A stretch of 64,000 nt of DNA from Psychrosphaera sp. B3R10 (GTDB lineage Bacteria > Pseudomonadota > Gammaproteobacteria > Enterobacterales > Alteromonadaceae). The translations under genes and the position numbers were made by a program. Positions 1 to 10,248 of the stretch are shown piece after piece (position 1 is the stretch's first letter; every line of letters begins with the position of its first letter). The DNA lies in contig NZ_JAHKQH010000028.1 in NCBI RefSeq assembly GCF_018861025.1, forward strand, positions 76,055-140,054, read 5' to 3'. The notes beneath the pieces were generated by a model. That model was not told the DNA's origin, did no database searches, and saw only the letters and a list, made by a program, of their open reading frames with translations.

Positions 1-1368
1 CTCAGTCGATTTCTCTGATTTTATTTGGTCGTTGTAGTCCGCACCGAAGTTAGACGCTGCTTGTGATTTTTTGCGTTGTGCTTGCATTTCACGTTCAAAA
101 CCAGCTTCGTCAATCGTAAGCTCTTTTTCACGTGCGATGTCAGCCGTTAAATCCGCAGGGAACCCGTATGTATCATACAGTTTAAAGACTAACTCGCCTG
201 GGATCTCTGTGCCGTTAATATCAGCTAAATTTGACTCTAAAAGTGCTAATCCGCGTTCTAATGTTTTAGCAAATTGCTCTTCTTCAATGCGTAGCATTTT
301 TTCTACGACCGCTTGTTTTTGAGCAAGTTCTGGATAGGCTTCGCCCATTTCCTGAACTAAGGTTGCCACTAATTTATTAAAGAATAAATCTTTACCACCA
401 AGCTGATATCCGTGGCGAATTGCACGTCGAATAATACGACGTAATACATAACCACGACCTTCATTTGAAGGCATTACACCATCAACAATCATAAATGAAC
501 ATGAACGGATATGGTCAGAAATAACCCGTAACGATTTATTTTCCAAATCCGTTACATTCAATAATTTAGCCGTAGCTTTAATTAGTGTCTGGAAAATATC
601 AATTTCGTAGTTCGAATGAACTCCCTGCATAATCGCAGCAATACGTTCTATGCCCATGCCAGTGTCAACAGAAGGCTTAGGAAGTGGGTTCATCACGCCA
701 TCTGCACTGCGGTTGAACTGCATGAATACGATGTTCCAAATTTCAATGAAACGATCACCGTCTTCTTCAGGTGAACCTGGAGGCCCGCCCCATATGTGTT
801 CACCGTGATCATAAAATATTTCAGAACAAGGACCACAAGGACCTGTGTCACCCATAGCCCAGAAGTTATCTGATTCGTATTTTTTTTCAGGAGACTTATC
901 GCCTATACGAACGATTTTTTCCGCCGGAACGCCAATTTCTTTATTCCAAATATCAAACGCTTCGTCGTCATTTTCGTAAATTGTTACCATTAATTTCTCT
1001 GGTGGTAACTTAATAACAACGGTCAAAAATTCCCAAGCGTATTGAATGGCTTCACGTTTGAAATAATCACCAAATGAAAAGTTACCTAACATCTCGAAGA
1101 AAGTATGGTGACGGGCAGTATATCCAACGTTCTCTAAATCATTGTGTTTACCGCCTGCGCGGACACAACGTTGCGATGTTGTCGCGCGTGTATAAGCGCG
1201 GCTTTCGGCCCCTAAAAAGACATCTTTGAACTGCACCATGCCAGCATTAGTAAATAATAAGGTTGGGTCATTCCCAGGTACTAATGAGCTTGAAGAAACA
1301 ATTTGATGTTGGTTTTTTGCAAAGTAATCTAAAAATGCCTGTCTTAAACCGGCCGTCGTGTTATACAT
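1..1368 (-). CDS. alaS: Alanyl-tRNA synthetase, partial (C-terminal part outside window)
   Basis: This gene charges tRNA-Ala with alanine in the cytoplasm. Read leftwards from an ATG at 1366-1368, the protein starts [16 protein letters not shown] and stays open for 456 codons to the window edge. It covers the class II catalytic domain and the tRNA-recognition domain. Visible family motifs include [22 protein letters not shown] split over residues 60-80, [15 protein letters not shown], the [13 protein letters not shown] segment and [17 protein letters not shown]. The editing domain with its HxxxH zinc site and the C-Ala domain lie beyond base 1. The family is about 865-875 residues, so a little over half is present. 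It lies 32 bp downstream of recX on the same strand, the usual recX-alaS arrangement. Confidence 0.97.
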   Translation of the reverse strand, partial: MYNTTAGLRQAFLDYFAKNQHQIVSSSSLVPGNDPTLLFTNAGMVQFKDVFLGAESRAYTRATTSQRCVRAGGKHNDLENVGYTARHHTFFEMLGNFSFGDYFKREAIQYAWEFLTVVIKLPPEKLMVTIYENDDEAFDIWNKEIGVPAEKIVRIGDKSPEKKYESDNFWAMGDTGPCGPCSEIFYDHGEHIWGGPPGSPEEDGDRFIEIWNIVFMQFNRSADGVMNPLPKPSVDTGMGIERIAAIMQGVHSNYEIDIFQTLIKATAKLLNVTDLENKSLRVISDHIRSCSFMIVDGVMPSNEGRGYVLRRIIRRAIRHGYQLGGKDLFFNKLVATLVQEMGEAYPELAQKQAVVEKMLRIEEEQFAKTLERGLALLESNLADINGTEIPGELVFKLYDTYGFPADLTADIAREKELTIDEAGFEREMQAQRKKSQAASNFGADYNDQIKSEKSTE

Positions 1369-1400
1369 ATTTTCTCGCTCATCGTCTTACGTTGTTTGTA

Positions 1401-1889
1401 TTACCAATTGTCTTGGTCAGTCGCCATTGCATATTTAATTTCGTCTGAGCCAAAACCGCGATACTGTAAAAAACGATACCGTTTGGCCCGTTCTTTATGA
1501 TCTGCAATTTCAGTAACACCATATTTTTTGTGGTACGTCGCTTTCGCCTTTTCAAACCAATCAACTTCAAGGGTTTCAGCAAAAGCATCTATTTGTTCAC
1601 TTTTAATGCCGTGGGGTCGTAAATCGTTGCGTATTCGGACTAACCCCAAACCCGCTGCAATTTTTGTTTTTACCACCGCCCGCACATATCGACTTTCATT
1701 TAAAAAATCGTTTTTGATAAAATCGGCAATCAGATCTTCTTTAAGAATTTCATCTTCACAGACTTTATCGAGTTTCTTTCTAAAATCGTATTCTGAAAAA
1801 TCGCGTTTAGACAACCAATAAAACGCTCGATTACGCAGTTTAGTGCGATCCGTAATCAGCTCATATTCTTTATTTTTTGTCCAACTCAT
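1401..1889 (-). CDS. recX: Regulatory protein RecX
   Basis: RecX binds RecA filaments and modulates recombinase activity and the SOS response. The 162-residue protein has the family's three-helix repeats: the start of the first at FYWLSKRDFSEYDFRKKL (about 24-41), then the ESRYVRAVVKTKIAAGLGL and IRNDLRPHGI segments in the middle (about 66-96), and the C-terminal YRFLQYRGFGSDEIKYAM. Length is typical for the family. The ATG overlaps the end of the upstream membrane-protein gene by 20 bp, so the two are probably translated together. In most gammaproteobacteria recA is immediately upstream; here it is not, although alaS still follows. Confidence 0.9.
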   Translation of the reverse strand: MSWTKNKEYELITDRTKLRNRAFYWLSKRDFSEYDFRKKLDKVCEDEILKEDLIADFIKNDFLNESRYVRAVVKTKIAAGLGLVRIRNDLRPHGIKSEQIDAFAETLEVDWFEKAKATYHKKYGVTEIADHKERAKRYRFLQYRGFGSDEIKYAMATDQDNW

Positions 1890-2889
1890 CCGTACTCTTT
1901 ATATCTTTTACGTCAGTCTCTTGCGATGAGGTTTCATCTTTTACCTGCACCTCACTGTCTTCTGTCGCAATTTTTTCAGATTGAGCAGGCTCACTTTGCA
2001 TATCATCTGTCGATACCCGCTCCACTTCATCTGAAGAAGATAATTTGCGGTCTGCCGCAGCGTTTTTCAATGTTTCTTCGTCAGTTAGTTCACGTTCTGT
2101 CCGGCGATTTTCAGTCGTTTCGGTATTTGTCTCTTGAGCGTCTGCTACTGCTGGTATTTCAGCATCTGATAACTGCTCGCCAGTACTTTGAGCCTGTGAA
2201 TTTGATTCAGCATTATTAACTGGCTGATAGATATCCAAAAATGCGTGATAGAAGGACAGGTTACTCAACGACAGCGCAATTAGCCAACCAATCAAAATAA
2301 CCGGCATACTGACCATCCAAATCGCCATAATCACGATGCCATAAATTGTCATCGGCACGACATTTTGCCATCCGGCTTGGAAGCTTTGGTAAATAAGGAC
2401 TTTAACTGAGCTGTTGGGATTGACCCAGGCAGCAGGAATTGAAAACGCGGTCGCCATAAAGTTAAGCCCCATAAAGAGCACAAAAATGACAAGTTGATCT
2501 AATGCTGGCGGTAAGCCTCCAATCATGGCTTCAGCCATATTAGAACCCGCCATTGAAGCAGGAATGCTCAGCAGTATGCTCACCAATGAAATCCGGAATA
2601 ACACACGGTATTCTCGAATGCGCGATAGATAATGAAATAAATCGTTTACCGAAACTTGCTCACCTTGCTCAACTTTCGACGCAACTTGATATAAACCTAT
2701 AGTCAAAAATGGCAAAAGAAAAACCGCAACGTAACTGGCCAGTGGGACTAAACTCGCAAGCAATTGAATAGCCATTAATATACCGGCTATAGCCATAAAT
2801 GGTGCAGGTTGCTGAGTAAAAAGTCGCCATCCACTTTTAATCCAACTAAACGCACGCAACGAATTGACTCTACTGACTGCTAATTGCAT
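1870..2889 (-). CDS. BPSS1780-like integral membrane protein with acidic C-terminal tail
   Basis: No biochemical role is known to me. The N-terminal half (residues about 1-215) contains several hydrophobic segments, at about 32-65, 98-115, 130-150 and 178-210. It resembles the BPSS1780/YciC-type membrane proteins in having an early SWIKSGWRLF segment followed by paired helices. From about residue 218 to the end (339) the protein is a low-complexity tail rich in Glu, Asp, Ser and Gln, probably disordered and cytoplasmic. The gene heads a minus-strand group with recX and alaS and overlaps recX by 20 bp. The family assignment is from overall pattern, so it is moderate; the membrane topology is clear from the sequence. 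Confidence 0.65.
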   Translation of the reverse strand: MQLAVSRVNSLRAFSWIKSGWRLFTQQPAPFMAIAGILMAIQLLASLVPLASYVAVFLLPFLTIGLYQVASKVEQGEQVSVNDLFHYLSRIREYRVLFRISLVSILLSIPASMAGSNMAEAMIGGLPPALDQLVIFVLFMGLNFMATAFSIPAAWVNPNSSVKVLIYQSFQAGWQNVVPMTIYGIVIMAIWMVSMPVILIGWLIALSLSNLSFYHAFLDIYQPVNNAESNSQAQSTGEQLSDAEIPAVADAQETNTETTENRRTERELTDEETLKNAAADRKLSSSDEVERVSTDDMQSEPAQSEKIATEDSEVQVKDETSSQETDVKDIKSTDELDKK

Positions 2890-3131
2890 TAACTTTTAAC
2901 CTAAAATGTCTAAAACAAGTCGCCCATAATGACGACAAATATGGCCTGTAATGATACCTAAAAAGCTAATGATTACTAGGCCTTCGTTAATAATTAAGCA
3001 TTCTAAATTGTGACATCATATTGCCGAATAACATTTCCCCTCCACACCCATCGTACAATTTGCTTAGAGCACACAAATTTTGTTTCGATTGTTTTAACTC
3101 GTTACTCCTTTCATCAATTAAGGTAGTCTAA

Positions 3132-3161
3132 ATGCATCTAACTACGCACCTTTTTGTCTGA
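3132..3161 (+). other. Possible leader peptide MHLTTHLFV ahead of the COG3146 gene
   Basis: A nine-codon frame starts at an ATG preceded by AAGG at about 8 bases and ends in TGA eight bases before the ATG of the following gene. It overlaps the alternative TTG start of that gene in another frame. It may be a leader giving translational coupling, or chance. Loss of one T in the CTTTTTG run would fuse it in frame with the gene. Confidence 0.25.
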
Positions 3162-3168
3162 CTTTCGT

Positions 3169-4431
3169 ATGCTTGAATTTCCAATTTCTGTTAATAACGC
3201 ACTGCTTCAAGTCAATGTTGCCGATTCATATACGGCGCTAAGTGACCAGCAAATCGATTTTATTTTTGGCCATAGTGATTCACCATTTAACCAATTTGGC
3301 TTTTTGAAGGCGCTCGAAGATTCAGGCTGTATTGGGCTAAATACAGGATGGTTACCAAAGTATCATTTGATTTATGAACAAGACACATTACTGGGTATGA
3401 TGATAATGTACGAAAAACACCACTCTTACGGCGAGTATGTGTTTGACTGGGCTTGGGCTCAGGCATACCACCAGCATGGCGTCGAGTACTACCCAAAACT
3501 GTTATGCGCAATACCCTTCACTCCAGTACCATGTAAAAAATGGTTAGGGTCAGATACCCTATCTGAATTTGATGTTTTTAGTGCGTTGCAGCAGCATTAT
3601 CGCGAGTCTTTAGAATACACTGGCCTGCATTTAAATTACCCCAATACCCTTGAAGCTTCAGAGTTGCCTCCAGCAATAATGGTCCGAGAAGGTCATCAAT
3701 TTCATTGGTTCAATTCGGTACCTGTTAATTTGGTGAATGATGTTTCCGCTTGCACCGAAACACTAGAGCCAGTCGTTGATGTTGCAAGCAAACAGAATCT
3801 AATAAATGCTGACCGCTTTGCAGACTTCGACCATTACCTTTCGACAATGACGGCGAGAAAACGCAAGTCGATAAAAAAAGAACGTCTTCAGATTAAAAAT
3901 TTAGGCATTGAATGCGTTTGGCGAACCGGAACTGAAATCACCAAAACAGAGGCTCACGCGTTTTACACTTTTTACCAACTAACCTACGAAATACGGGGGC
4001 AACAGGGGTATTTGAATCAAACCTTTTTTGACCAAATATTTTCTACGTTATCCGATAATATTCGACTACTCGTGTGTTACCACGACCAACAAGTTGTTGC
4101 CACTGCGCTGTATTTTGTTGACGCTAATACGCTTTATGGACGCTACTGGGGCTCTGATCAGCAATTCGACCTTCTGCATTTTGAGGCCTGCTATTACCAA
4201 GGAATCGCGTATTGCATCGAGCATGGTTTAACCTGCTTTAACCCTGGTACTCAAGGTGAGCACAAGATCAGTCGAGGCTTCAAGCCAACATTGACCTATT
4301 CTTATCATGCGATTTACCTTGATCCATTTGAACAAGCCATTAAGCGATTTTGTCTGGACGAAAAAGCCCATAATCGTTTATACATGGCTGAATGTGAAAA
4401 AAAACTGCCCTTTAAAAAGATCGAATGTTAA
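3169..4431 (+). CDS. COG3146-type (DUF482) predicted N-acyltransferase
   Basis: Members are annotated as GNAT-fold or FemAB-like N-acyltransferases; the substrate is not established. Recognition rests on the conserved stretch NPF-like SPFNQFGFLKALEDSG, the KHHSYGEYVFDWAWAQAY segment, YYPKLLCAIPFTPVPC near residue 110, and the C-terminal FNPGTQGEHKISRGFKP (about 360-376), all typical of this family. Length (420 residues) is usual. I use the ATG at 3169; an in-frame TTG at 3154 is possible, but neither has a good ribosome-binding site. A short out-of-frame reading frame with a better site begins at 3132 (see findings). It is divergent from the recX group. Confidence 0.85.
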   Translation: MLEFPISVNNALLQVNVADSYTALSDQQIDFIFGHSDSPFNQFGFLKALEDSGCIGLNTGWLPKYHLIYEQDTLLGMMIMYEKHHSYGEYVFDWAWAQAYHQHGVEYYPKLLCAIPFTPVPCKKWLGSDTLSEFDVFSALQQHYRESLEYTGLHLNYPNTLEASELPPAIMVREGHQFHWFNSVPVNLVNDVSACTETLEPVVDVASKQNLINADRFADFDHYLSTMTARKRKSIKKERLQIKNLGIECVWRTGTEITKTEAHAFYTFYQLTYEIRGQQGYLNQTFFDQIFSTLSDNIRLLVCYHDQQVVATALYFVDANTLYGRYWGSDQQFDLLHFEACYYQGIAYCIEHGLTCFNPGTQGEHKISRGFKPTLTYSYHAIYLDPFEQAIKRFCLDEKAHNRLYMAECEKKLPFKKIEC

Positions 4432-4508
4432 GACCCATCCGTATCATTGGTGAAATTAAATGGTGAAAATACCGTTCTACTAAATACATCTCGCATTTGG
4501 AGTTTATT

Positions 4509-5807
4509 ATGAAGTTGCCTTCTCTCATTTTGGCCTGTGTTTTAGCCGTTTTTGTCACTGCATGTAGCCAGGCTCAGGAAGTTAAAAGTTTGATGGGAGA
4601 CCTTCCCATCGCCGTAAAAACCGACAAACTCAGTGTGCAGCAAAGTAGTATTGTTTTAGGACTTGGTTGCTTTTGGGGGGCGGAGAAAAAATTTGCTCTA
4701 TTACCGGGGGTTATCGATGTTAAATCGGGGTATGCCGACGGACGTGGTTTTGATGCTACTTATAGAAACATAACGCAACGTAAACATAAATTTAACCCAG
4801 ACAATTATGCCGAAGTAATTGAAGTTACGTTCAACCCAGAACAAATATCTTTGTCATTAATTTTTAGACACTTTTTTGAATTGCACGACCCTACGCAACA
4901 AAACCGTCAAGGTAACGACATTGGCACCCAATACCGATCTACGATTTTGTATAACTCGCCTGCAGAAAAACAAGTTGCGTTAGAGGTGCAAGCACAATAC
5001 CAGACGTTATTAACAAACGCGGGGTTCGATAAAATAACAACCAAGCTAGCACCTCTTGATAAATTTCATGCTGCGGAAACTTATCATCAGGATTATTTAG
5101 TCAAAAACCCGAACGGATATTGTCCAGACCATTCAACCGGAGTGCGGTTTGATAAGACTAAAGATAAATCTCGAGAGGTTGATAATACGGCCATACTGTC
5201 AGGCCAGCATATCGTGATCATTGATTCTGAGTTTTGCCCTTATTGTGACTTATTTAAAAAAGACGTTGCCAATAATTACTCTGGTTCGGTGCCGATGCAT
5301 TTTCGTAAGGCCATGGAACTCGAAGGTCTTGACGTTACCACCCCAACTTGGGCGACACCAACCATATTATTTATGCAGGACGGCGTCGAACAATACGGTA
5401 TTCAAGGTTATGTGAATAACAAGGATTTTTATAAAGCCTTAGGTTATTTTAAATTGGGTAAATCTGAAGCATTTAACGTTGCATTTAACGAAGGTACTGA
5501 CTCACGTTATTGTAAACAATATGAATTATTTAAAAATACGCCTGACGGTAAATTTATCGACAAATTATCTGGCATTGCCTTATTTGACACAGACGATAGA
5601 TTTAACTCTGGTAGCGGTTGGCTGTCGTTTACCAAACCGATTGAGGGTACCGTCACGTATGTCGAAGACAATCGCTTTGGAATGCAACGAACAGAAGTTA
5701 GGGCGAAAGATTCGGATATTCATTTAGGCCATGTATTTGATGACGGTCCTAATGGCAGCAAACGTTATTGCATCAATGCCACGGTTTTGGACTTTGTCGC
5801 AGACTAA
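4509..5807 (+). CDS. msrAB: Exported MsrA - thioredoxin-like - MsrB methionine sulfoxide reductase fusion
   Basis: The protein reduces both stereoisomers of methionine sulfoxide, probably repairing envelope proteins. Residues 1-19 form a lipoprotein signal (lipobox VTAC, Cys19). MsrA follows, with catalytic GCFWG at Cys54, a conserved GTQYRS and the YHQDYL segment. A middle region (about 232-315) looks thioredoxin/glutaredoxin-like, with FCPYC (Cys243, Cys246) and a TPT cis-proline turn. A MsrB domain (about 330-430) contains FNSGSGWLSF, HLGHVFDDGP and RYCIN with catalytic Cys421. The zinc-binding CxxC pairs of many MsrB proteins are not seen. Neisserial PilB has the order Trx-MsrA-MsrB; here the redox module lies between the reductases. 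I use the ATG at 4509 with GGAG upstream; an in-frame TTG lies at 4497. Confidence 0.9.
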   Translation: MKLPSLILACVLAVFVTACSQAQEVKSLMGDLPIAVKTDKLSVQQSSIVLGLGCFWGAEKKFALLPGVIDVKSGYADGRGFDATYRNITQRKHKFNPDNYAEVIEVTFNPEQISLSLIFRHFFELHDPTQQNRQGNDIGTQYRSTILYNSPAEKQVALEVQAQYQTLLTNAGFDKITTKLAPLDKFHAAETYHQDYLVKNPNGYCPDHSTGVRFDKTKDKSREVDNTAILSGQHIVIIDSEFCPYCDLFKKDVANNYSGSVPMHFRKAMELEGLDVTTPTWATPTILFMQDGVEQYGIQGYVNNKDFYKALGYFKLGKSEAFNVAFNEGTDSRYCKQYELFKNTPDGKFIDKLSGIALFDTDDRFNSGSGWLSFTKPIEGTVTYVEDNRFGMQRTEVRAKDSDIHLGHVFDDGPNGSKRYCINATVLDFVAD

Positions 5808-5825
5808 CACTACTCCTTAAACGTA

Positions 5826-5858
5826 AAAATCTAGGCCAATGCAATTGACCTAGATTTT
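5826..5858. terminator. Bidirectional terminator between msrAB and the DUF938 gene
   Basis: A 10-bp perfect stem (AAAATCTAGG / CCTAGATTTT) with a 13-base loop lies between two converging genes. It provides a T-run on both strands. Confidence 0.75.
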
Positions 5859-5881
5859 ATTATTCGATACCAAACGATTTG

Positions 5882-6523
5882 TTAACAGCGATTAAATACC
5901 ACAAAAAAGTTGTTAGCTGGCATATCCGACAATGTTTCAATTTCCAGTTTGCCTTTCGATAATTTCACAACGTCTTCTAAATCCATTAAACCGCCATGAC
6001 CTTCCGACATTAACCAGTCATTAAACTCTTTGTTTGATTCGGTAGTAAACTTATTGTTTTGCTTGAACGGTCCATAACATACCCACTTCTGGCCAGTCGC
6101 CAATGCGCCGCAGATCTGCTCAACAAGCTGCTTTGCATGGGCACGACTAACAATATGTAAAACATTGCTGGTATAGATAGTATCAAAGTCACCGGCTGGG
6201 AATTCATCATCTCCAATTGTATATTCAATCGGTTTTAAAAAATTAATGATCCCAACTTTCTGAGACGCTTCCCACCACTGATTTAGTCGCTCAAAGTTTT
6301 CCTTAACTTCTGTCGGTTGCCAGCGTAACTGGTAACAATGTTGGCTTAAATGAATAGCCTGTTGCCCAGTACCTGAGCCGATTTCCAATACTTTGCGTTC
6401 GTTAAATTCTAGCTCAACCCATTTATCTAAAATTGGGCCTTTGTTATTTTCCGCCGCTGTTAACGTCGGTAAATCGCTAAATACATCCGCTGCATGTGAC
6501 TGTGGTGGTTGAATTATTGTCAT
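5882..6523 (-). CDS. DUF938 family SAM-dependent methyltransferase
   Basis: This is a predicted class I methyltransferase of the DUF938 family; its substrate is unknown. The SAM-binding loop [11 protein letters not shown] lies at residues 45-55, followed by LRWQPTEV (acidic loop region) and the TSNVLHIV segment typical of the family. Length (213 residues) is normal. Its ATG overlaps the stop codon of the methionine synthase C-terminal gene (ATGA), so it is the last gene of the metA-metH operon. That placement suggests a link with methionine or SAM supply, but this is inference; DUF938 genes also occur away from met genes. Confidence 0.85.
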   Translation of the reverse strand: MTIIQPPQSHAADVFSDLPTLTAAENNKGPILDKWVELEFNERKVLEIGSGTGQQAIHLSQHCYQLRWQPTEVKENFERLNQWWEASQKVGIINFLKPIEYTIGDDEFPAGDFDTIYTSNVLHIVSRAHAKQLVEQICGALATGQKWVCYGPFKQNNKFTTESNKEFNDWLMSEGHGGLMDLEDVVKLSKGKLEIETLSDMPANNFFVVFNRC

Positions 6524-9150
6524 TCTAAATTTGGACCTAACCAGGTTTCAGCTTGTTGCTCATCCCAGCCCTTAAGTTCTGCATATTCTTGCATCTGCGC
6601 AAGATCGATTTTAGATACAGCAAAATATTTGGATTTCGGATGAGAAAAATACCACCCTGAAACCGACGCACCCGGCCACATCGCATAACTCTCTGTCAAC
6701 GTCATACCAATTTTGTTTTCGACATCAAGTAACTGCCACAGCTTAGCCTTTTCTGTATGTTCAGGGCAAGCTGGATAACCTGGTGCTGGACGAATTCCTT
6801 GATATTTCTCTCTAATTAAGTCGTCATTGGTAAGTGACTCGTCTGGTGCATAGCCCCAATATTCTTTACGAACCTGATGATGTAAGTACTCGGCAAGCCC
6901 TTCTGCTAAGCGGTCAGTAACCGCTTTAACCATAATATTATTATAGTCGTCATGTTCTTTTAAATACTTATCCGCTAACTCATCAACACCAAATCCAGCT
7001 GTAACGGCAAACGCACCTACGTAATCGGCTAGACCAGATTTCTTAGGCGCAATAAAGTCGCCCAACGCATAGTTTGGCGCATTATTACGGGTTTGGATTT
7101 GCTGGCGTAAATTAAATAAACGAGTAACAATCTCAGTTCGAGACTCATCTTTATATACTTCTATCGTTTCTTCATCTGAGTTTGCTGGGAACAAACCAAA
7201 CACGGCTTTTGCTTTCACGGTGCCTGACGCAATAATTTGGTCAATCATGTCGTTTGCATCGTCAAAAACTTTCTGAGCTTGTTCGCCAACAACTTCGTGT
7301 TTCAAAATTGACGGGTATTTACCACTGAGTTGCCAAGTAAGAAAATAAGGCGTCCAATCTATAAACGGTCGAATGTCTTCTAACGAGATAGAATCCCAAA
7401 CATGTACGCCCATTTTTTTCGGTACTGGCGGAATGTAATTTTGCCAATCACCGTCAAATCGATTTGCTCTCGCTTTGTCAAACGAAATAAACTTAGTATT
7501 GTCACGTTTACGCTGGTGTTGCTTGATCACTGTTTCGTATTCTTTCGCTACCTGAGTCATGAAATTAGGTCGTAATTCATCACTTAACAAGTTAGACACA
7601 ACCGAAACACTGCGGCTTGCATTTGGCACGTAAACCACAGGATGTTCGTAATTTGGATTAATTTTTATCGCAGTATGGGCACGTGAGGTTGTCGCGCCTC
7701 CGATTAATAATGGTAAGTCTAACCCCTGACGAGTTAACTCTTTAGCGACATGCACCATTTCATCTAAAGATGGTGTGATCAAACCTGATAAACCTATGAT
7801 ATCAACCTTTTCTTTTATGGCCGTATCGATGATTTTTTGGCACGGTACCATAACGCCTAGGTCGATAACTTCATAGTTATTACATTGCAGGACAACGCCG
7901 ACAATATTTTTACCTATATCATGTACGTCACCCTTCACGGTAGCCATTAGAACTTTACCGTTGGTGTAACCGTCTTCTTTTTCTTCTTCAATATATGGGT
8001 TCAAATAAGCCACGGCTTGTTTCATAACACGTGCGGATTTCACCACTTGTGGTAAAAACATCTTACCTGCGCCAAACAAGTCACCAACGACATTCATACC
8101 ATCCATTAATGGACCTTCGATGACTTGCAGTGGTCGGTCGTAAAATTGGCGAGCGGCTTCCGTATCTTCTTCAATAAACGTCGTTATACCTTTAATTAAG
8201 GCATGTTCTAAACGTTTTACGACGTCCCAAGAACGCCATTCTTCGGTTTCAACTTCAACTTTTGAACCATCCCCTCGATACTTAGGTGCAAGATCGAGTA
8301 AACGCTCTGTGGCATCGTCGCGACGATTTAGTATAACGTCTTCTACCGCTTCACGAAGTTCATCAGGAATGTCGTCGTAAACCGCGAGTTGGCCGGCGTT
8401 AACAATCGCCATATCCATGCCCGCTTGAATTGCGTAATACAAAAACACAGAGTGCATTGCTTCACGAACAGGATTATTACCACGAAATGAAAATGATACG
8501 TTTGATAACCCACCAGACACTTTTGCATGTGGTAGATGAGTTTTAATGTCCCGTGTGGCTTCGATAAATGCAACGGCGTAGTTATTGTGTTCTTCAATTC
8601 CGGTGGCGACAGCAAAGATATTAGGATCAAAAATAATGTCCTGCGGTGGGAAACCGATCTTACCTACCAATAAGTCGTAAGCGAGTTTACAAATTCGGAA
8701 CTTTTCTTCTCGAGTTTCTGCTTGACCATCTTCGTCAAAGGCCATTACAACGACAGCGGCGCCGTATCGTTTTAATTTTTTAGCGTGTTCTAAAAATTGT
8801 TCTTCACCTTCTTTCAACGAGATGGAGTTTACAATTGCTTTACCCTGAACACATTTTAATCCCGCCTCAATGACTTCCCATTTAGATGAATCTAACATGA
8901 TAGGCACACGTGCGATGTCCGGCTCTGAGGCAATAAGGTTACAAAAACGGGTCATCGCGGCAACTGAATCTAACATGGCTTCATCCATGTTGATGTCGAT
9001 AACTTGAGCGCCGTTTTCGACTTGTTGACGTGCCACATCAAGCGCGGTTTCGTAATCCCCTTCGAGGATGAGTCGCTTAAACATTGCCGAACCGGTTACG
9101 TTAGTTCGTTCACCGACATTAATAAATCTGCTTACTGATTGCGTGGTCAT
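6520..9150 (-). CDS. metH: Methionine synthase, C-terminal part: folate, cobalamin and reactivation domains
   Basis: Together with the next gene upstream this makes cobalamin-dependent methionine synthase. The chain starts [20 protein letters not shown], where the methyltetrahydrofolate-binding domain begins (to about 290). The helical cap and B12 domain follow, with the lower-ligand motif DVHDIG at 408-413 and [14 protein letters not shown] after it. The SAM-binding reactivation domain (about 540-876) contains [15 protein letters not shown]. All these domains look intact over 876 residues. What is missing is the homocysteine/zinc domain, encoded separately 10 bp upstream in another frame. 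The two lengths add up to about 1,231 residues, the size of normal MetH. The stop overlaps the DUF938 start. Confidence 0.95.
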   Translation of the reverse strand: MTTQSVSRFINVGERTNVTGSAMFKRLILEGDYETALDVARQQVENGAQVIDINMDEAMLDSVAAMTRFCNLIASEPDIARVPIMLDSSKWEVIEAGLKCVQGKAIVNSISLKEGEEQFLEHAKKLKRYGAAVVVMAFDEDGQAETREEKFRICKLAYDLLVGKIGFPPQDIIFDPNIFAVATGIEEHNNYAVAFIEATRDIKTHLPHAKVSGGLSNVSFSFRGNNPVREAMHSVFLYYAIQAGMDMAIVNAGQLAVYDDIPDELREAVEDVILNRRDDATERLLDLAPKYRGDGSKVEVETEEWRSWDVVKRLEHALIKGITTFIEEDTEAARQFYDRPLQVIEGPLMDGMNVVGDLFGAGKMFLPQVVKSARVMKQAVAYLNPYIEEEKEDGYTNGKVLMATVKGDVHDIGKNIVGVVLQCNNYEVIDLGVMVPCQKIIDTAIKEKVDIIGLSGLITPSLDEMVHVAKELTRQGLDLPLLIGGATTSRAHTAIKINPNYEHPVVYVPNASRSVSVVSNLLSDELRPNFMTQVAKEYETVIKQHQRKRDNTKFISFDKARANRFDGDWQNYIPPVPKKMGVHVWDSISLEDIRPFIDWTPYFLTWQLSGKYPSILKHEVVGEQAQKVFDDANDMIDQIIASGTVKAKAVFGLFPANSDEETIEVYKDESRTEIVTRLFNLRQQIQTRNNAPNYALGDFIAPKKSGLADYVGAFAVTAGFGVDELADKYLKEHDDYNNIMVKAVTDRLAEGLAEYLHHQVRKEYWGYAPDESLTNDDLIREKYQGIRPAPGYPACPEHTEKAKLWQLLDVENKIGMTLTESYAMWPGASVSGWYFSHPKSKYFAVSKIDLAQMQEYAELKGWDEQQAETWLGPNLE

Positions 9151-9160
9151 GGTAAAACTT

Positions 9161-10228
9161 CTATACGTTAAATGCTTCTAATCCTGACAGGCGCATAAGT
9201 GCGGCTGCAGGTCGAGGTGTTCTTGGCTGCTGACCAGATACCACATCTACAAATGCTTGGATGTGCTCCGGTGTTGTTCCGCAACAACCGCCAACGATAT
9301 TTATTAATTTGCTCTGCGCCCACTCACCAATGTGTTCAGCCATATCTTGGGCGTCCAAATCGTATTCACCAAACTCGTTCGGCAATCCTGCATTTGGGTG
9401 CACAGAAACAAAACATTCTGCAAATGACGATAACTCGTCTACATATTGGCGTAACAAATCTGGACCTAGTGCACAATTTAGCCCAATTGAAATTGGGTTT
9501 ACATGACAAATTGAATTATAAAATGCTTCCGTTGTCTGCCCTGACAAAGTACGACCTGAAGCGTCAGTAATGGTCCCCGAAATCATTATTGGCAAACGAT
9601 GATTTGCTTCTTCAAATGCAACTTCAACAGCGTAAAGTGCTGCTTTAGCATTCAACGTATCAAATATAGTTTCAACCAAAATTAGATCCGCGCCGCCAGC
9701 CATTAGGGCTAGCGTGGCTTTGGTATAGTCAGCAACCAAAGCATCAAACGTGATGTTACGAAAACCGGGGTCGTTAACATCTGGAGAAATAGAAGTTGTT
9801 TTAGACGTTGGCCCTAAAACACCAGCGACAAATTTCGGTTTATCTGGGGTTGCCACTTGATCACACGCTTCGCGTGCTAATTTAGCTGCTTCAAAGTTAA
9901 TTTCATCGGCGAGACTTTCCATCCCGTAATCGGCCATCGACGCAACAGTTGCATTAAAACTATTGGTTTCAATAATGTCAGCACCCGCTTCAAGGTAAGC
10001 TATGTGAATGTCTTTGATCACTTGAGGTTGCGTCAATACTAATAAGTCATTGTTGCCGCGCACGGATGTCGGCCAATCTTTGAATCGCTCGCCACGATAA
10101 TCATCTTCTTCAAACTTATACTCTTGGATCATTGTGCCCATTGCACCGTCGAGAAAAAGTACTCTTTGTTTTAACATTGATGTTAATAATTCTGATTGGT
10201 CTGGGCGGTAGTCGCCTTTAATAGTCAT
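9161..10228 (-). CDS. metH: Methionine synthase, N-terminal part: homocysteine S-methyltransferase domain
   Basis: This is the homocysteine-binding, zinc-dependent barrel of methionine synthase as a separate polypeptide. Visible are [14 protein letters not shown] near residue 25, [12 protein letters not shown] at 139-150, and the zinc ligands Cys252 (GLNCALGP) and Cys315-Cys316 ([10 protein letters not shown]). It ends [11 protein letters not shown], exactly where intact MetH has LRLSGLEPLNI before the linker to the folate domain. The 355 residues therefore end cleanly at a domain boundary, with no internal damage. The gene sits 20 bp downstream of metA and 10 bp upstream of the C-terminal part. 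Confidence 0.93.
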   Translation of the reverse strand: MTIKGDYRPDQSELLTSMLKQRVLFLDGAMGTMIQEYKFEEDDYRGERFKDWPTSVRGNNDLLVLTQPQVIKDIHIAYLEAGADIIETNSFNATVASMADYGMESLADEINFEAAKLAREACDQVATPDKPKFVAGVLGPTSKTTSISPDVNDPGFRNITFDALVADYTKATLALMAGGADLILVETIFDTLNAKAALYAVEVAFEEANHRLPIMISGTITDASGRTLSGQTTEAFYNSICHVNPISIGLNCALGPDLLRQYVDELSSFAECFVSVHPNAGLPNEFGEYDLDAQDMAEHIGEWAQSKLINIVGGCCGTTPEHIQAFVDVVSGQQPRTPRPAAALMRLSGLEAFNV

Positions 10229-10248
10229 GTTAAAATTTTAACCTTAAA

